A DNA stretch of 64,000 nucleotides from Paenibacillus sp. SC116 (GCF_024733555.1 NZ_JANIOF010000001.1:1636856-1700855); one strand, 5' to 3'; counted from the stretch's first letter, positions 1-9,324 are shown. Program-made: numbers and translations. The notes: generated by a model not told the origin, from the sequence alone.

Positions 1-857
1 TGACGCTCATTAATCAGGAAGACCACAAAGTTCCCAACGTGATTGCTGCTATCATCCCTATCATTGCTAAGTCTGCCGATGCAATTGTTGCAAGCTTCCA
101 AGCTGGCGGCAGACTATTTTATTTTGGAGCTGGCACGAGTGGACGACTTGGCATTCTAGATGCATCTGAATGTCCGCCTACATACGGTACAGACCCTGAA
201 ATGGTACAGGGCATTATCGCAGGCGGCAATGAAGCAGTTTATCGTGCGATTGAAGGTGCTGAGGATAGCAAAGAGCTCGGCATACGTGATGTGGATTCGC
301 ATCATATTCATGCGAACGATGTCGTCATTGGCATTGCAGCAAGTGGCCGCACGCCTTATGTACTTGGTGCGATGGAGCGAGCCAAGGAACTCGGCGCTGC
401 AGTCATTGGCATTTCCAACAATGCAGACACCCCTATGAAGCCCTTGGCCAAATATATGATTGAGGCCGTTGTCGGCCCAGAGACTGTGCTCGGCTCAACT
501 CGCATGAAATCAGGTACGGCGCAAAAGCTCATCCTTAACATGCTTACTACAACCGCAATGATTCGCATAGGCAAAGTATATGACAATTTAATGGTCGATC
601 TAAATCCATCAAATTACAAATTGATCAGTCGAGCAAAACGATTAATTCAAATGGCTACTGGGGCTGATGATGAAACAGTTGAGTACGCTTATGAACAAGC
701 AAATGGACATGTTAAACTCGCAATTGTCATGATCGTCGCTAACGTAAGTGCTGCCGAAGCTTCTCGGTTGTTGGAACAAGCTAAAGGCTATGTGCGTGAT
801 GCGGTCAAATTGTGGAGGGCTGAAGATGACAATGACAAACATTCGCATCCTAAATGA
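1..857 (+). CDS. murQ: N-acetylmuramic acid 6-phosphate etherase MurQ, 5'-truncated by window edge
   Basis: Cleaves the lactyl ether of MurNAc-6-P to GlcNAc-6-P and D-lactate in cytoplasmic cell-wall sugar recycling. The frame is open from base 3 with no stop, and INQED followed by a SIS-type sugar-phosphate fold is visible. The GAGTSGR glycine loop, the DASECPPTYG segment and GSTRMKSGTAQKL are hallmarks of the family. About 284 residues are present against about 300 normally, so roughly 15 are lost upstream; the internal GTG at 39 is not the real start. The stop at 855-857 lies inside the next gene, so the two are translationally coupled. Confident assignment. Confidence 0.95.
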   Translation, partial: TLINQEDHKVPNVIAAIIPIIAKSADAIVASFQAGGRLFYFGAGTSGRLGILDASECPPTYGTDPEMVQGIIAGGNEAVYRAIEGAEDSKELGIRDVDSHHIHANDVVIGIAASGRTPYVLGAMERAKELGAAVIGISNNADTPMKPLAKYMIEAVVGPETVLGSTRMKSGTAQKLILNMLTTTAMIRIGKVYDNLMVDLNPSNYKLISRAKRLIQMATGADDETVEYAYEQANGHVKLAIVMIVANVSAAEASRLLEQAKGYVRDAVKLWRAEDDNDKHSHPK

Positions 858-1989
858 TAAGGAAATGCACGAAGCCATCCTGCTTGCGGATCGTATTTTT
901 CGCGATGCTGAACAAGTTTCGATGGCAACAGGCTTTCCCTATTTGTATGCAACAACTTATAGTCAGTCTTTCGGCACATACGAAGGTGATCGCTTAGTTG
1001 GTTTCAATGGACTGCTTCCCGCTGTGCTGCGGATCGGTCCTGCGGCTGTTAACGTGTTTTCACTAGGCTCGGTCTGTATCGATCCCGAGGCACGTGGTCG
1101 GGGCTACGCCAGCAGTATGCTGGATCATGTAAAGGAGCATGTAAAGCAAGCAGGAGCTTCGTTGCTGCTCGTAACAGGCACGCGCTCCTTATATACTCGC
1201 GCAGCATGCCATCTATTTGGCGCCGTTACACGAGTGATGTTAGATCAGTCTCATGCCCAGTCTATATTAGCGAGTCAGGACAGTCAACCATTCCATTTGC
1301 GTACTATGGAGCCCTATGAATGGCTAAAGCTACATGCAGTTGCAAGAGGCCGGCATGTGCGCTATGAGCAAAGCGTATGGGATTGGGTTGGATTAGTAAA
1401 AGCGGAAGCCTATGCCTCATGCGTGAAACTGACACATCAAGTCCTCGTTGCAGAACGTGATGGTAAAATAGCTGCCTGTGCAGTGGTAGCCATTCCAAAA
1501 GGTACACTGAAATCACGCCGTCCTCCGTTCGCTGTTGAATGGGCGGGAGACGCTTCGGCTGTTGCCTGCTTGCTTGCCTATGCCACGGTTAACAACAACC
1601 TCCCTGTACTAGAGGTGCCTGTGAACTGGCATGAAAACGAGTTGTCAGAGATATTTAACAGCATCCCGTCTATATCTGAGCAGAACTTAGGCACTGTATA
1701 TATGGCAGATATCGAGCAATTTGTAGAAGAAATCCGCCCTTACTGGCTGCAGCATGATGCAACGGTCGGTGCGCAGCTGAACATCAGACTTGCAGACCAA
1801 GACAAAAATGAGGATGAATATGAGCTTTCAATACCGCAACTGTCCCCTCTGCGTTTAAGCGGGCAGCAGCTTACAGCGTTGTTATTTACACCGCATACCC
1901 AGCTTGATCTGCCATCTGGTTGGGCAGCTGCACTACAGCCAATTCTGCCTATACCACTCCCTTCTACAAGCGGACTGAATTATATTTAG
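826..1989 (+). CDS. GNAT N-acetyltransferase, Eis-like two-domain protein
   Basis: A 387-residue cytoplasmic acetyltransferase of unknown substrate. I chose ATG 826 because GGAGGG at 814-819 sits 6 bases upstream; longer in-frame starts lack such a site. Residues about 50-125 hold the acetyl-CoA motif, with VCIDPEARGRGYASSML containing the RGRGYA pyrophosphate loop. The C-terminal half resembles the sterol-carrier-like domain of Eis-type enzymes, which is a family inference. The gene overlaps the end of murQ by 32 bases, so the two are probably one operon, and a strong terminator follows. A role in amino-sugar or peptidoglycan metabolism is suggested only by this neighbour. Confidence 0.85.
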   Translation: MTMTNIRILNDKEMHEAILLADRIFRDAEQVSMATGFPYLYATTYSQSFGTYEGDRLVGFNGLLPAVLRIGPAAVNVFSLGSVCIDPEARGRGYASSMLDHVKEHVKQAGASLLLVTGTRSLYTRAACHLFGAVTRVMLDQSHAQSILASQDSQPFHLRTMEPYEWLKLHAVARGRHVRYEQSVWDWVGLVKAEAYASCVKLTHQVLVAERDGKIAACAVVAIPKGTLKSRRPPFAVEWAGDASAVACLLAYATVNNNLPVLEVPVNWHENELSEIFNSIPSISEQNLGTVYMADIEQFVEEIRPYWLQHDATVGAQLNIRLADQDKNEDEYELSIPQLSPLRLSGQQLTALLFTPHTQLDLPSGWAAALQPILPIPLPSTSGLNYI

Positions 1990-2018
1990 GAATAAAAAAA
2001 TGAATAACACAGCAAAAA

Positions 2019-2067
2019 GGCGCTACCCTTTTCGTTCTACTAGAACTGCGGATAGCGCCATTTTTTT
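2019..2067. terminator. Bidirectional rho-independent terminator
   Basis: GGCGCTA (2019-2025) pairs with TAGCGCC (2053-2059), and an inner GTTCTA/TAGAAC stem sits at 2034-2046. A T-run follows on the plus strand (2061-2067) and an A-run precedes (2014-2018). It can serve both the GNAT gene and the convergent DUF1579 gene. Confidence 0.9.
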
Positions 2068-2084
2068 GGTCTCTTTTTTTATTG

Positions 2085-2570
2085 CTACTCGATCTTTGTC
2101 AATTTGATATCCATCCAGTGTTCCCAATTTGAGCTTTCATTTAAAAGCTTCCATTCGCCAGTTAATATCATGCGGTCATCACTGAACCTACCTGAAAAGC
2201 GTTCCGATTGTCCTGCAATTGTCCAATTATTATCGAGCAGCATAGCTTGGTATTTGTTCATGTTACCTTGATTGTCATAAGAGTGCGTGATATACATCTG
2301 ACTTGCTGCATCATAGCCGATCATTTCTATCGCTTTAACTTCAGAGTCTCCCATTTGTCCATCTACGTGGTGAATAAGAAAATAGCCACCAGGTAACCAT
2401 TCATAAGTATCCATTGCTTTTAATGTAACAGTTGACCCCGATGCTGCATCCTTAACGATTCCTTCTGTATTCCATTTCCCTACGAAAACATTTAATTGCA
2501 TAAGAGCAGATTCAGGCTTACAAGGTACGGATAAATCATTTGCGTTATCATGTTTTGTCACTAATTTCAC
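2085..2570 (-). CDS. DUF1579-like protein (lipocalin-type fold), function unknown
   Basis: A soluble 161-residue protein without signal peptide. The core reads LNVFVGKWNTEG, then MDTYEWLPGGYFLIHHVDG, then a GYDAASQMYITHSYD strand and a C-terminal GEWKLL. This matches the DUF1579 pattern of a beta-barrel, ligand-binding-like domain found in many bacteria. The specific ligand is unknown. It lies alone between a bidirectional terminator and moeA, and 84 bases separate it from moeA, so it may be cotranscribed with the molybdopterin genes. Family call is moderately sure; function is not. Confidence 0.7.
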   Translation of the reverse strand: MKLVTKHDNANDLSVPCKPESALMQLNVFVGKWNTEGIVKDAASGSTVTLKAMDTYEWLPGGYFLIHHVDGQMGDSEVKAIEMIGYDAASQMYITHSYDNQGNMNKYQAMLLDNNWTIAGQSERFSGRFSDDRMILTGEWKLLNESSNWEHWMDIKLTKIE

Positions 2571-2654
2571 TCCTTTGAGCGAAGCAAATGCTGCTCTTTA
2601 TGAAATCAATTCCAATCATTTGATGCCTGCTTCTTGTTGTTATCCATTGCGCTG

Positions 2655-4085
2655 CTACAGCCCTTCCAGCGGAAATACTTGTACCAAAGCCCCTGCTTCC
2701 ATTCCTTCTTCGCTAGCAGGCGATAGGAACAAACAGTTAGCATCACGAATCGAGACGGTGGCACTCGAAATATCGGCTCTCGTCGGACGTACCTCAGCTT
2801 TCCCTTCCGCTGTTATCGTAAGGACAGCACGCACGTATCGATCAAAATTATCTCGCACGCGATATGGCTCTGTCAATTGGGCCGTTATCGGCTCAGGCAG
2901 CGGCTCTGCTACTCCTTGCATACGCAGCAAGGTAGGACGGACAAATAGCTCGAAACCTACATAACAAGCAGCCGGATTGCCTGATAGCGCAAATAATGGC
3001 TTGCCACGACAGAATCCAACTGTCGTAGGGCTGCCTGGGCGCATTTTAACCTTGTTGAATAACAATTCGCCATCCCAGTTATTCGTGTAATCGTAGAGCA
3101 GATCATGATCACCAACGGAGACACCACCTGTCGTAATGACTAGATCGTAGCGCTCTAATGCATCATCAAGGCGCTCCCGCAAAGTAGTTAAATCGTCAGG
3201 GATATGCGGCAGCAAATGCGGCGTCACTCCTGCTGATTGCAGTTGTGCGAGCAGGATGTAGCTGTTCGAGTTGTATATTTTACCCGGCACCAAATCTTCC
3301 TCTAAAGCTAGGAGTTCTTGTCCCGTTGATAAAATGGCAACCTGTGGACGACGATATACGTGTACATAAGCATAGCCAAACATCGCCAACAGCCCCATCT
3401 CGCCTGCACCTATGCACTGCCCTTTTTGGACAAGCACTTCACCAACTTGCATCTCTGTGCCTATGCCGTTAATCGCTTCGCCCGGTTTCACAACTTGATG
3501 CACGGCTATTGTCCGCTGTGGTTGATGTTGTTCATTAACAGATGCTATATTCAATTTCGCTGAGCTATGCAATTCACCCACCACGTCTGTTGAGCCAGCA
3601 CGCTCAACGGTTGTTGTCCATTCCAAGCGAACGACAGAATCCGCCCCTTCCGGTACTTGTGCACCTGTCATAATTCGAATGGCCTGACCTTGGCGCAGCT
3701 CCCCACTCCAAACCGCTCCACATGGAACCTCTCCAATGACTTGCAGCGAGACTCGGTTCGACGCATCTGCTCCAGACGTATCCTTTGCGATTACCGCATA
3801 TCCATCCATAATGGAACGACGGAAATGCGGCACAGGACGATTGGCAACCGCTTCTTCAGCCAAATGGCGCCCATACGACTGTTCTAGCGGCACTCGCTCA
3901 ATTAGACCACATGCAACCCGTTCTAACACAAGTGCTTGAGCAGTTTGAACTGGCATAATGTCTCGATTGAACTTCACATCATGCTTCATCGTATTGAGTG
4001 CAGCACTGGCAGCAGTCGCAGTCAACGAACCCGAATTTACCACTTCGCTTGGTACCTTTTTAGATGGATCATTATTCTGTGTCAT
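2655..4085 (-). CDS. moeA: Molybdopterin molybdenumtransferase MoeA
   Basis: Inserts molybdate into adenylylated molybdopterin in the last step of molybdenum cofactor synthesis, in the cytosol. Family landmarks are SIMDGYAV, the ILSTGQELL loop, ITTGGVSVGDHD and KPLFALSGNPAA in the MoCF-binding domain. With the ATG at 4085 it is 476 residues, about 60 more than usual. The first 32 residues look dispensable, and the ATG at 3989 (MKHDVKFNR) would give a normal N-terminus, but neither start has a convincing ribosome binding site. A short ORF with a strong site ends exactly over ATG 4085, which favours coupled translation from 4085. moaA lies upstream. Confidence 0.93.
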   Translation of the reverse strand: MTQNNDPSKKVPSEVVNSGSLTATAASAALNTMKHDVKFNRDIMPVQTAQALVLERVACGLIERVPLEQSYGRHLAEEAVANRPVPHFRRSIMDGYAVIAKDTSGADASNRVSLQVIGEVPCGAVWSGELRQGQAIRIMTGAQVPEGADSVVRLEWTTTVERAGSTDVVGELHSSAKLNIASVNEQHQPQRTIAVHQVVKPGEAINGIGTEMQVGEVLVQKGQCIGAGEMGLLAMFGYAYVHVYRRPQVAILSTGQELLALEEDLVPGKIYNSNSYILLAQLQSAGVTPHLLPHIPDDLTTLRERLDDALERYDLVITTGGVSVGDHDLLYDYTNNWDGELLFNKVKMRPGSPTTVGFCRGKPLFALSGNPAACYVGFELFVRPTLLRMQGVAEPLPEPITAQLTEPYRVRDNFDRYVRAVLTITAEGKAEVRPTRADISSATVSIRDANCLFLSPASEEGMEAGALVQVFPLEGL

Positions 4086-4183
4086 ATATGATTCGATGGC
4101 ATTTGCAGCATCGGGCTGAAAGACGGAATAACGAAATGAAGGTATATCTGTGTATATTCGTTCATCCTAAATGATGCGCCCAT
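4082..4183 (-). CDS. Possible 33-residue leader ORF overlapping the moeA start
   Basis: ATG 4183 is preceded by a purine-rich GGGAGGGGGAG about 5 bases away on the minus strand. The frame runs 33 codons (MGASFRMNEYTQ at the N-terminus) and stops at TGA 4082-4084, overlapping the moeA ATG as ATGA. moeA itself has no good ribosome binding site. The peptide is not recognisable. It could act as a coupling leader, or it could mark a frameshifted or misjudged moeA 5' end. Low to moderate confidence. Confidence 0.4.
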   Translation of the reverse strand: MGASFRMNEYTQIYLHFVIPSFSPMLQMPSNHI

Positions 4184-4288
4184 GCCAGCTCCCCCTCCCA
4201 CGTAGCTAGTCTATCGTACACACAGTAAAGATATATATTGCTCATACTTCCGACCGCGAACGGAGTATTCTATTTATAGTGAAACTCT

Positions 4289-5299
4289 CTATCCACCTAT
4301 TTGAGACATCGTGCGCGTCGTTGGCTGATGTGACAAGGATTGTCCCGACAGCTCATACGCCATTTCATGATTCAGCGGCTTTGCCTCCAACGATCGGATG
4401 AGCACTTCAGCGAGCTTCGCATCATCTCCAATATGATGGCGCAAATGGAACTCGTCTGACCAATACAAGCACGGCTTCACATAGCCATCTGCCGTAATGC
4501 GCAGTCGGTTGCATGTATCACAAAAATGGTCGCTCACAGGATGAATTAAGCCAAATTGTCCTTTTGCATCAGGTAAACGATAATACGCTGCTGGACCTCC
4601 ATGACGAGGTTTATCAACAGGAATGGCTTGCTCATGCCATCTGCTTCCTTTCAAGCGTTCCTCAAGCGAAATGTAGTCCCGCTTCCAGCCCTGCTGCCTT
4701 CCACCGATTGGCATGTATTCGATAAACCGAACTATAATAGGGTGATCAATCGTGTATTGAATAAAGTCATCCCACTCATCATCATTGAAGCCGCGCATAA
4801 GCACAACATTTAATTTCAAAGGGGTTAGTCCTACAGCCGCACATCGCTCAACCGCATCTAACACACGCTGTAGATTTCCGCCTCTTGTCATTTGTTTAAA
4901 TCGTTCAGGCTTCAAGGAGTCCATACTTATATTTACACGCTTCAACCCAGCCGATTTCAAATCAGCCGCCATATTAGCGAGCAGCAATCCATTGGTTGTC
5001 AGCGCCAAGTCTTCGATCCCCTCAATTTGCGACAGTTTCTGTACAAGATTGACCACATTCGGACGCAGCAATGGCTCCCCGCCAGTCAGCCTAATTTTCC
5101 GAATACCGAGCTGGGCAGCGACGCGAACAATTTGAACAATCTCGTCATCCGTCATTAACTGCTCGTTCGGCAGAAACTTCATCCCTTCTTCAGGCATGCA
5201 ATAGGTACATCGAAGGTTGCAGCGATCAGTAATGGAAATACGCATATAGTTATGTATGCGATTGTATTTGTCAGTAAGCGTAGATGGTATTGCCGTCAT
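4289..5299 (-). CDS. moaA: GTP 3',8-cyclase MoaA (radical SAM)
   Basis: Radical SAM enzyme that converts GTP to 3',8-cyclo-GTP, the first step of molybdopterin synthesis. The N-terminal cluster motif CNLRCTYC is at about residues 27-34, followed by LTGGEPLL. The second Fe-S site is CDTCNRLR with a further Cys in YVKPC. The protein ends in the family's C-terminal GG tail (SQIGG), needed for activity. Length of 336 is normal. It is separated from moeA by about 200 bases and from cgoX upstream by a terminator, so it probably has its own promoter near 5300-5330. Other moa/mob genes are not in the window. Confidence 0.96.
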   Translation of the reverse strand: MTAIPSTLTDKYNRIHNYMRISITDRCNLRCTYCMPEEGMKFLPNEQLMTDDEIVQIVRVAAQLGIRKIRLTGGEPLLRPNVVNLVQKLSQIEGIEDLALTTNGLLLANMAADLKSAGLKRVNISMDSLKPERFKQMTRGGNLQRVLDAVERCAAVGLTPLKLNVVLMRGFNDDEWDDFIQYTIDHPIIVRFIEYMPIGGRQQGWKRDYISLEERLKGSRWHEQAIPVDKPRHGGPAAYYRLPDAKGQFGLIHPVSDHFCDTCNRLRITADGYVKPCLYWSDEFHLRHHIGDDAKLAEVLIRSLEAKPLNHEMAYELSGQSLSHQPTTRTMSQIGG

Positions 5300-5329
5300 G
5301 GTACTCCACTCCCCTTCGAAGACGATTAC

Positions 5330-5379
5330 AAAAAAGACAGGATAACAACCAGCGCTTTAAAAGCTGTGTTCTCCTGTCT
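5330..5379 (-). terminator. Terminator after cgoX
   Basis: On the plus strand AGACAGGA (5335-5342) pairs with TCCTGTCT (5372-5379), and an A-run (5330-5335) gives the U-tract in the minus direction. It ends the hemEHY unit ahead of moaA. Confidence 0.8.
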
Positions 5380-5476
5380 GTTGTTTATTTATATTACATT
5401 TTTATACGACAGCTGGCGAGTATTAAATGGATGCAACATACTTCTATCCAGTCACGTAATTATCCTGACATTTCGA

Positions 5477-6934
5477 TTATGAAATGCCGCCAGCTGAACC
5501 CGCAGTCCCATTCAGCAATGCAGCAACAGCCTGCTCGCCTGCCTTCCTGCCGCTCGTAATGCAGTCCGGCATACCGACGCCATCATAGGCGCCGCCTGCA
5601 ACAGCAACACCCGGCAGCGACTGGCTTAACTGTTGTCTAAATGCCGCTATGTGCTGCACATGGCCGACATCATATTGCGGCATGGAGCGATGCAATCGCG
5701 TCACTTCCATGAACTTAGGCTCGACATCAATGTTCATAAGCTCTTTCAGCTCATTGCGAACGGTCCGCTTCAACGCGTCATCCGACCAACCGACACGCTC
5801 TTCGTCATTCGCTCGTCCGATATAGCAGCGAATCAACATCGTATCTTCAGGGCTTGTATGCGTCCATTTCATCGAAGTCCAAGTACAAGCCGTTATCGCA
5901 CGCCCTTCGTTGCGAGCAATAACAAAGCCTGTCCCGTCTAAGTTGTTCGGCAGCTTGCTGCGGTCAAACGCGCTGACTACATTCGCTACCGATACATTGC
6001 GGATTTGCTCCAATGTTGTGACATCCATATGCGCCTTAAGCAATGGCGCAGCATCATAAGACGGTGTTGTAACGACGATTTGCTTCGTTCGAATGTCCGA
6101 TCCGTCAGACAGTTTCAGCGTATACGTCCCATCTTCATGCTTATAAAGCTCACTCACCCCAGCACTACAGCGCAGTTGAACATGCGGCAGCAGCACTTCC
6201 TGCAATCGCTCAATGATCGTGCTAAGCCCGTTCTTGAACGTTAAAAATGTAGTCTTCTTCACGACATCAGGGAGACCTGGCACGGAATTGCCCGCCTTGC
6301 GGTTTGCCATCATTCCTTTGATCAAACTGCCATGTTTGCGCTCTAGCTGAGCAAACTGCGGGAATGTAGCCTGAATGCTCAGCTTGCGCAAATCACCAGC
6401 ATAGATGCCTGCTAGCAATGGCTCAGCAATGTTCTCCGTTACTTCAGGACCTAATCGCCGATCAAGAAAATGACCCAATGATTCGTCAGCTGTAGATTGA
6501 CGCGGCTTGCGTACGAGATCCGTCAAAGCACGGACTTTTCCCACCATCGAAATAAGACCGCTCTTCACAAATGGCTTAATCTCGGTAGGTATACCCAGAA
6601 CGAGTCCCGCTGGCATCTGATGAAGCTTGCCATTTGCTAGAATGTACGTTTTTCGTGCGTTAGGATTGGTCGAGACCAATTCGGATTCCAAACCAAGCGA
6701 CTTGGCTAGATCATACATTGGCAGCTTGCGTGCTAAAAAAGAATCCGGTCCCTTTTCGATAACACAACCTTGGGTACGAAGTGTATGAATCTTCCCGCCC
6801 AACTCTGGTTGTTTCTCTACAATTGTTATCGATAATGGTTGACCCTTTGCCTCAGCTGCTTGCATCGCATAGTAAGCAGCTGACAGTCCCGTTAATCCGC
6901 CGCCTATGATGACGATATCTTGACATTCGCTCAT
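5477..6934 (-). CDS. hemY: Coproporphyrinogen III oxidase CgoX (HemY family)
   Basis: FAD enzyme that oxidises coproporphyrinogen III to coproporphyrin III in the Gram-positive haem route. The N-terminal dinucleotide loop GGGLTGLSAAYYA is at residues about 11-23, EKGPDSFLARK lines the active site, and VAVAGGAYDGVGMPDCI closes the FAD fold at the C-terminus. At 485 residues the length is standard. Third gene of hemE-hemH-hemY, 55 bases after hemH, in the same order as B. subtilis. Older annotation calls the family protoporphyrinogen oxidase; the coproporphyrin assignment follows established knowledge for Firmicutes. Confidence 0.95.
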   Translation of the reverse strand: MSECQDIVIIGGGLTGLSAAYYAMQAAEAKGQPLSITIVEKQPELGGKIHTLRTQGCVIEKGPDSFLARKLPMYDLAKSLGLESELVSTNPNARKTYILANGKLHQMPAGLVLGIPTEIKPFVKSGLISMVGKVRALTDLVRKPRQSTADESLGHFLDRRLGPEVTENIAEPLLAGIYAGDLRKLSIQATFPQFAQLERKHGSLIKGMMANRKAGNSVPGLPDVVKKTTFLTFKNGLSTIIERLQEVLLPHVQLRCSAGVSELYKHEDGTYTLKLSDGSDIRTKQIVVTTPSYDAAPLLKAHMDVTTLEQIRNVSVANVVSAFDRSKLPNNLDGTGFVIARNEGRAITACTWTSMKWTHTSPEDTMLIRCYIGRANDEERVGWSDDALKRTVRNELKELMNIDVEPKFMEVTRLHRSMPQYDVGHVQHIAAFRQQLSQSLPGVAVAGGAYDGVGMPDCITSGRKAGEQAVAALLNGTAGSAGGIS

Positions 6935-6989
6935 CGTGCGTCCCTTCTTTCATCAAGTCCATTGATTTCGTTAGCAAATGAAAAGACTA

Positions 6990-7934
6990 TTATTTCGTAG
7001 CTTCTACTACCTTATCAGCTAATGTCTGAATGTAACGAACATCTTGGTTAAGAGAACGTGTACGTTTGAAACCAATACCCAGCTCATTTGATTGCTGCTT
7101 CGCTTCGATATCCAAGTCGTACAGCACTTCCAAATGATCAGATACGAAACCAATTGGTACAGACAGCACTGCTGGACGACCTTCACCTGCTACTTGTTCA
7201 AGCGTATCCAAAATGTCAGGTCCGAGCCATGGTACGCCCGTTTGTCCTGCGCTCTGCCACGTAAACTGCCACTGCTCATCAACCAGCTTGCTAGCCTTTG
7301 CAATAGCTCTAGACGTCTCCAGTAGCTGCTCAGGATAAGGGTCATTCATCTCCACAATTTTCTCTGGCAAACTGTGCGCACTGAAGAGCACCTGCACTTG
7401 CTCACGCTTCTGACCTTCCTGCTCATAAGCGTTAAGTTGCTCACTCACACGCTCAACAAGCGCCTCTAGAAGTTGAGGATGAAGATGATAGCTCTTTACA
7501 CCTGCAAAAGCGATGCCATGCTTGTCCGCTTCTTCCTGCGCTCTCTTCAAATATCCACCTACACTCATAGTGGAGTAATGAGGAGCCAGAACAATGCCAA
7601 CCGCCTCATGAATCCCATCGCGTGCCATTGCTTCTATACCGTCTTCAATAAATGGCGCAGCATGCTTTAATCCTTGGTAGCATACATACTTGATGCCAGT
7701 ATTCGCAGTACGGACATTCAGCTCTTCTTGCAAGGCATTTACTTGTTCATTTGTATTTTGACGAAGTGGGAATACACCACCGACAATCGCTTCATAGCGG
7801 GAACGAAGCTCTTCCAATTGTTCCGCTGATGGAGGGCTCCCTCTTCGAATATGTGTGTAATACGCTTCAACTTGGTCAAGGCTTTCTGGTGTACCATAAG
7901 ACATGACCAGGACACCGATACGACGTTCACTCAT
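6990..7934 (-). CDS. hemH: Coproporphyrin ferrochelatase HemH/CpfC
   Basis: Inserts ferrous iron into coproporphyrin III. N-terminal VLVMSYGTPESLDQVEAYYTHIRRG is typical of Firmicute ferrochelatases, and the metal-site His is in VLFSAHSLPEKI. VLSVPIGFVSDHLEVLYDLDIEA contains the conserved Glu/Asp helix near the active site. At 314 residues it is a monofunctional, soluble Gram-positive enzyme. It begins 2 bases after hemE, so translation is coupled. No [2Fe-2S] C-terminal cysteine motif is visible. Confidence 0.96.
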   Translation of the reverse strand: MSERRIGVLVMSYGTPESLDQVEAYYTHIRRGSPPSAEQLEELRSRYEAIVGGVFPLRQNTNEQVNALQEELNVRTANTGIKYVCYQGLKHAAPFIEDGIEAMARDGIHEAVGIVLAPHYSTMSVGGYLKRAQEEADKHGIAFAGVKSYHLHPQLLEALVERVSEQLNAYEQEGQKREQVQVLFSAHSLPEKIVEMNDPYPEQLLETSRAIAKASKLVDEQWQFTWQSAGQTGVPWLGPDILDTLEQVAGEGRPAVLSVPIGFVSDHLEVLYDLDIEAKQQSNELGIGFKRTRSLNQDVRYIQTLADKVVEATK

Positions 7935-7936
7935 GT

Positions 7937-9004
7937 CTATACCTCCTCAGATTTCGCTGACAGCGCCTGACTAGAATATTCATGAATATACTCCGTCAAT
8001 TGTCTCAGCTTGTCTAATGAAGCCTCAGGGAATAATCCATGCCCCAAGTTAAAGATATATCCTGGCTGCTTCATGCCTAGATCCATGATATGCTTCGCTT
8101 CTTCTTGAATTTTGGACATTGGTCCCGTTAATAGATACGGGTCCAAATTGCCCTGCACGGCAAAGCGATCTCCAAGCCTTCTTCTGCCTTCTTCTATTGA
8201 AACGCGCCAATCCAGACCAACTACATCTGCTTGCAAGTTATGAAGCAATGGAAGCAGTTCGCCAGAGCTAACGCCAGGGAAATAAATTTTTGGTACATCC
8301 AAATCAGACAAAGATGCAAAAATGCGCTCAATCGTTGGCAGCACGTACGTCTGGAAGTCACGTGGAGACAAAGAACCTACCCAACTGTCGAACAATTGGA
8401 ATGCCTTGCTTCCGTTGTTGACTTGCGAACGCAAATAAGTCGCAACCATGTCACCAAGCTTGTCCATTAGAGCAAACCACATATCAGGACGCTCATACAT
8501 CATCGTCTTCGTATGTATGTAGGACTTGGATGGTCTGCCTTCGATCAAATAGCTAGCAATCGTGAACGGCGCACCTGCAAATGTAATCAAAGGCACATTC
8601 AATTCGCGATCCAAAATACGAATCGTCTCCAATATATGTCCTAAATCCGCTTCAGGATCGACGGGCTTTAATCGTTCTATTTGCTGCATTGTACGGATCG
8701 GATCAGCAATAACAGGTCCCACATTCGCTACGATATCGAAGTCAATACCAATCGAAGCTACGGGATTCATAATATCCGAATACAAAATAGCCGCATCAAC
8801 ACCCAGCTTACGAACTGGCATCAATGTAACTTCAGCAGCAAGTTCAGGCTGTCGACATATTTCAAGCAAGCTATATTTCTCTTTCACTTTGCGATATTCA
8901 GGGTCATAGCGACCCGCTTGCCTCATGTACCATACAGGCAGTCGGTCTACTTCCTGTTTGCGGCATGCACGTAAAAATCGGTCATTATAATTGGTATTAG
9001 TCAT
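7937..9004 (-). CDS. hemE: Uroporphyrinogen decarboxylase HemE
   Basis: Decarboxylates the four acetate side chains of uroporphyrinogen III to give coproporphyrinogen III. The signature PVWYMRQAGRYDPEYR lies at about residues 24-39, and GAPFTIASYLIEG and NLGHGLFPEA are conserved. Length of 355 is standard. It is the promoter-proximal gene of the hemEHY unit; an apparent promoter with a palindrome in its spacer lies about 85-113 bases upstream. Confidence 0.97.
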   Translation of the reverse strand: MTNTNYNDRFLRACRKQEVDRLPVWYMRQAGRYDPEYRKVKEKYSLLEICRQPELAAEVTLMPVRKLGVDAAILYSDIMNPVASIGIDFDIVANVGPVIADPIRTMQQIERLKPVDPEADLGHILETIRILDRELNVPLITFAGAPFTIASYLIEGRPSKSYIHTKTMMYERPDMWFALMDKLGDMVATYLRSQVNNGSKAFQLFDSWVGSLSPRDFQTYVLPTIERIFASLSDLDVPKIYFPGVSSGELLPLLHNLQADVVGLDWRVSIEEGRRRLGDRFAVQGNLDPYLLTGPMSKIQEEAKHIMDLGMKQPGYIFNLGHGLFPEASLDKLRQLTEYIHEYSSQALSAKSEEV

Positions 9005-9088
9005 ATTCGCTCAACCCCCGTCTAACACGAGTAGATTTTTCTGTATACGATTTACATTTTTCCAATTGTTACATATAGATCTAACGCA

Positions 9089-9117
9089 ATAGTAATATCT
9101 CAAAAGAGATATTGCAA
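9089..9117 (-). promoter_or_regulatory. Putative hemE promoter with palindromic operator in the spacer
   Basis: On the minus strand TTGCAA (9117-9112), a 17-base spacer and TACTAT (9094-9089) form a sigma-A-like promoter aimed at hemE. The spacer contains a perfect inverted repeat AATATCTC-N4-GAGATATT at 9094-9113. That position would suit a repressor. The regulator is not identified. The 320-base gap between hemE and gerA (9005-9324) holds nothing else clear. Confidence 0.55.
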
Positions 9118-9324
9118 CGTTTCCATTATGCCCCTTTTTGCGCTCACTCACAACTATACTGTGCTTGAAAGCTATGACAATCTATTGACAAAGTGCGCCA
9201 AGCCATGACAATTGCTGCTATTCTTTCTCAAATAAACTTCAAAAATATGGACTTCGCGCACATAGTTCCCAATCCTTTGGCACATCCTAACTCCTGCAAA
9301 TGGAAACAAAGAGGAGGTCGCACG

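Noticed and set aside
4086-4288. Molybdenum cofactor riboswitch between moeA and moaA
   Set aside because: I could not build the expected multi-stem fold from the bases; only the leader ORF is supported.
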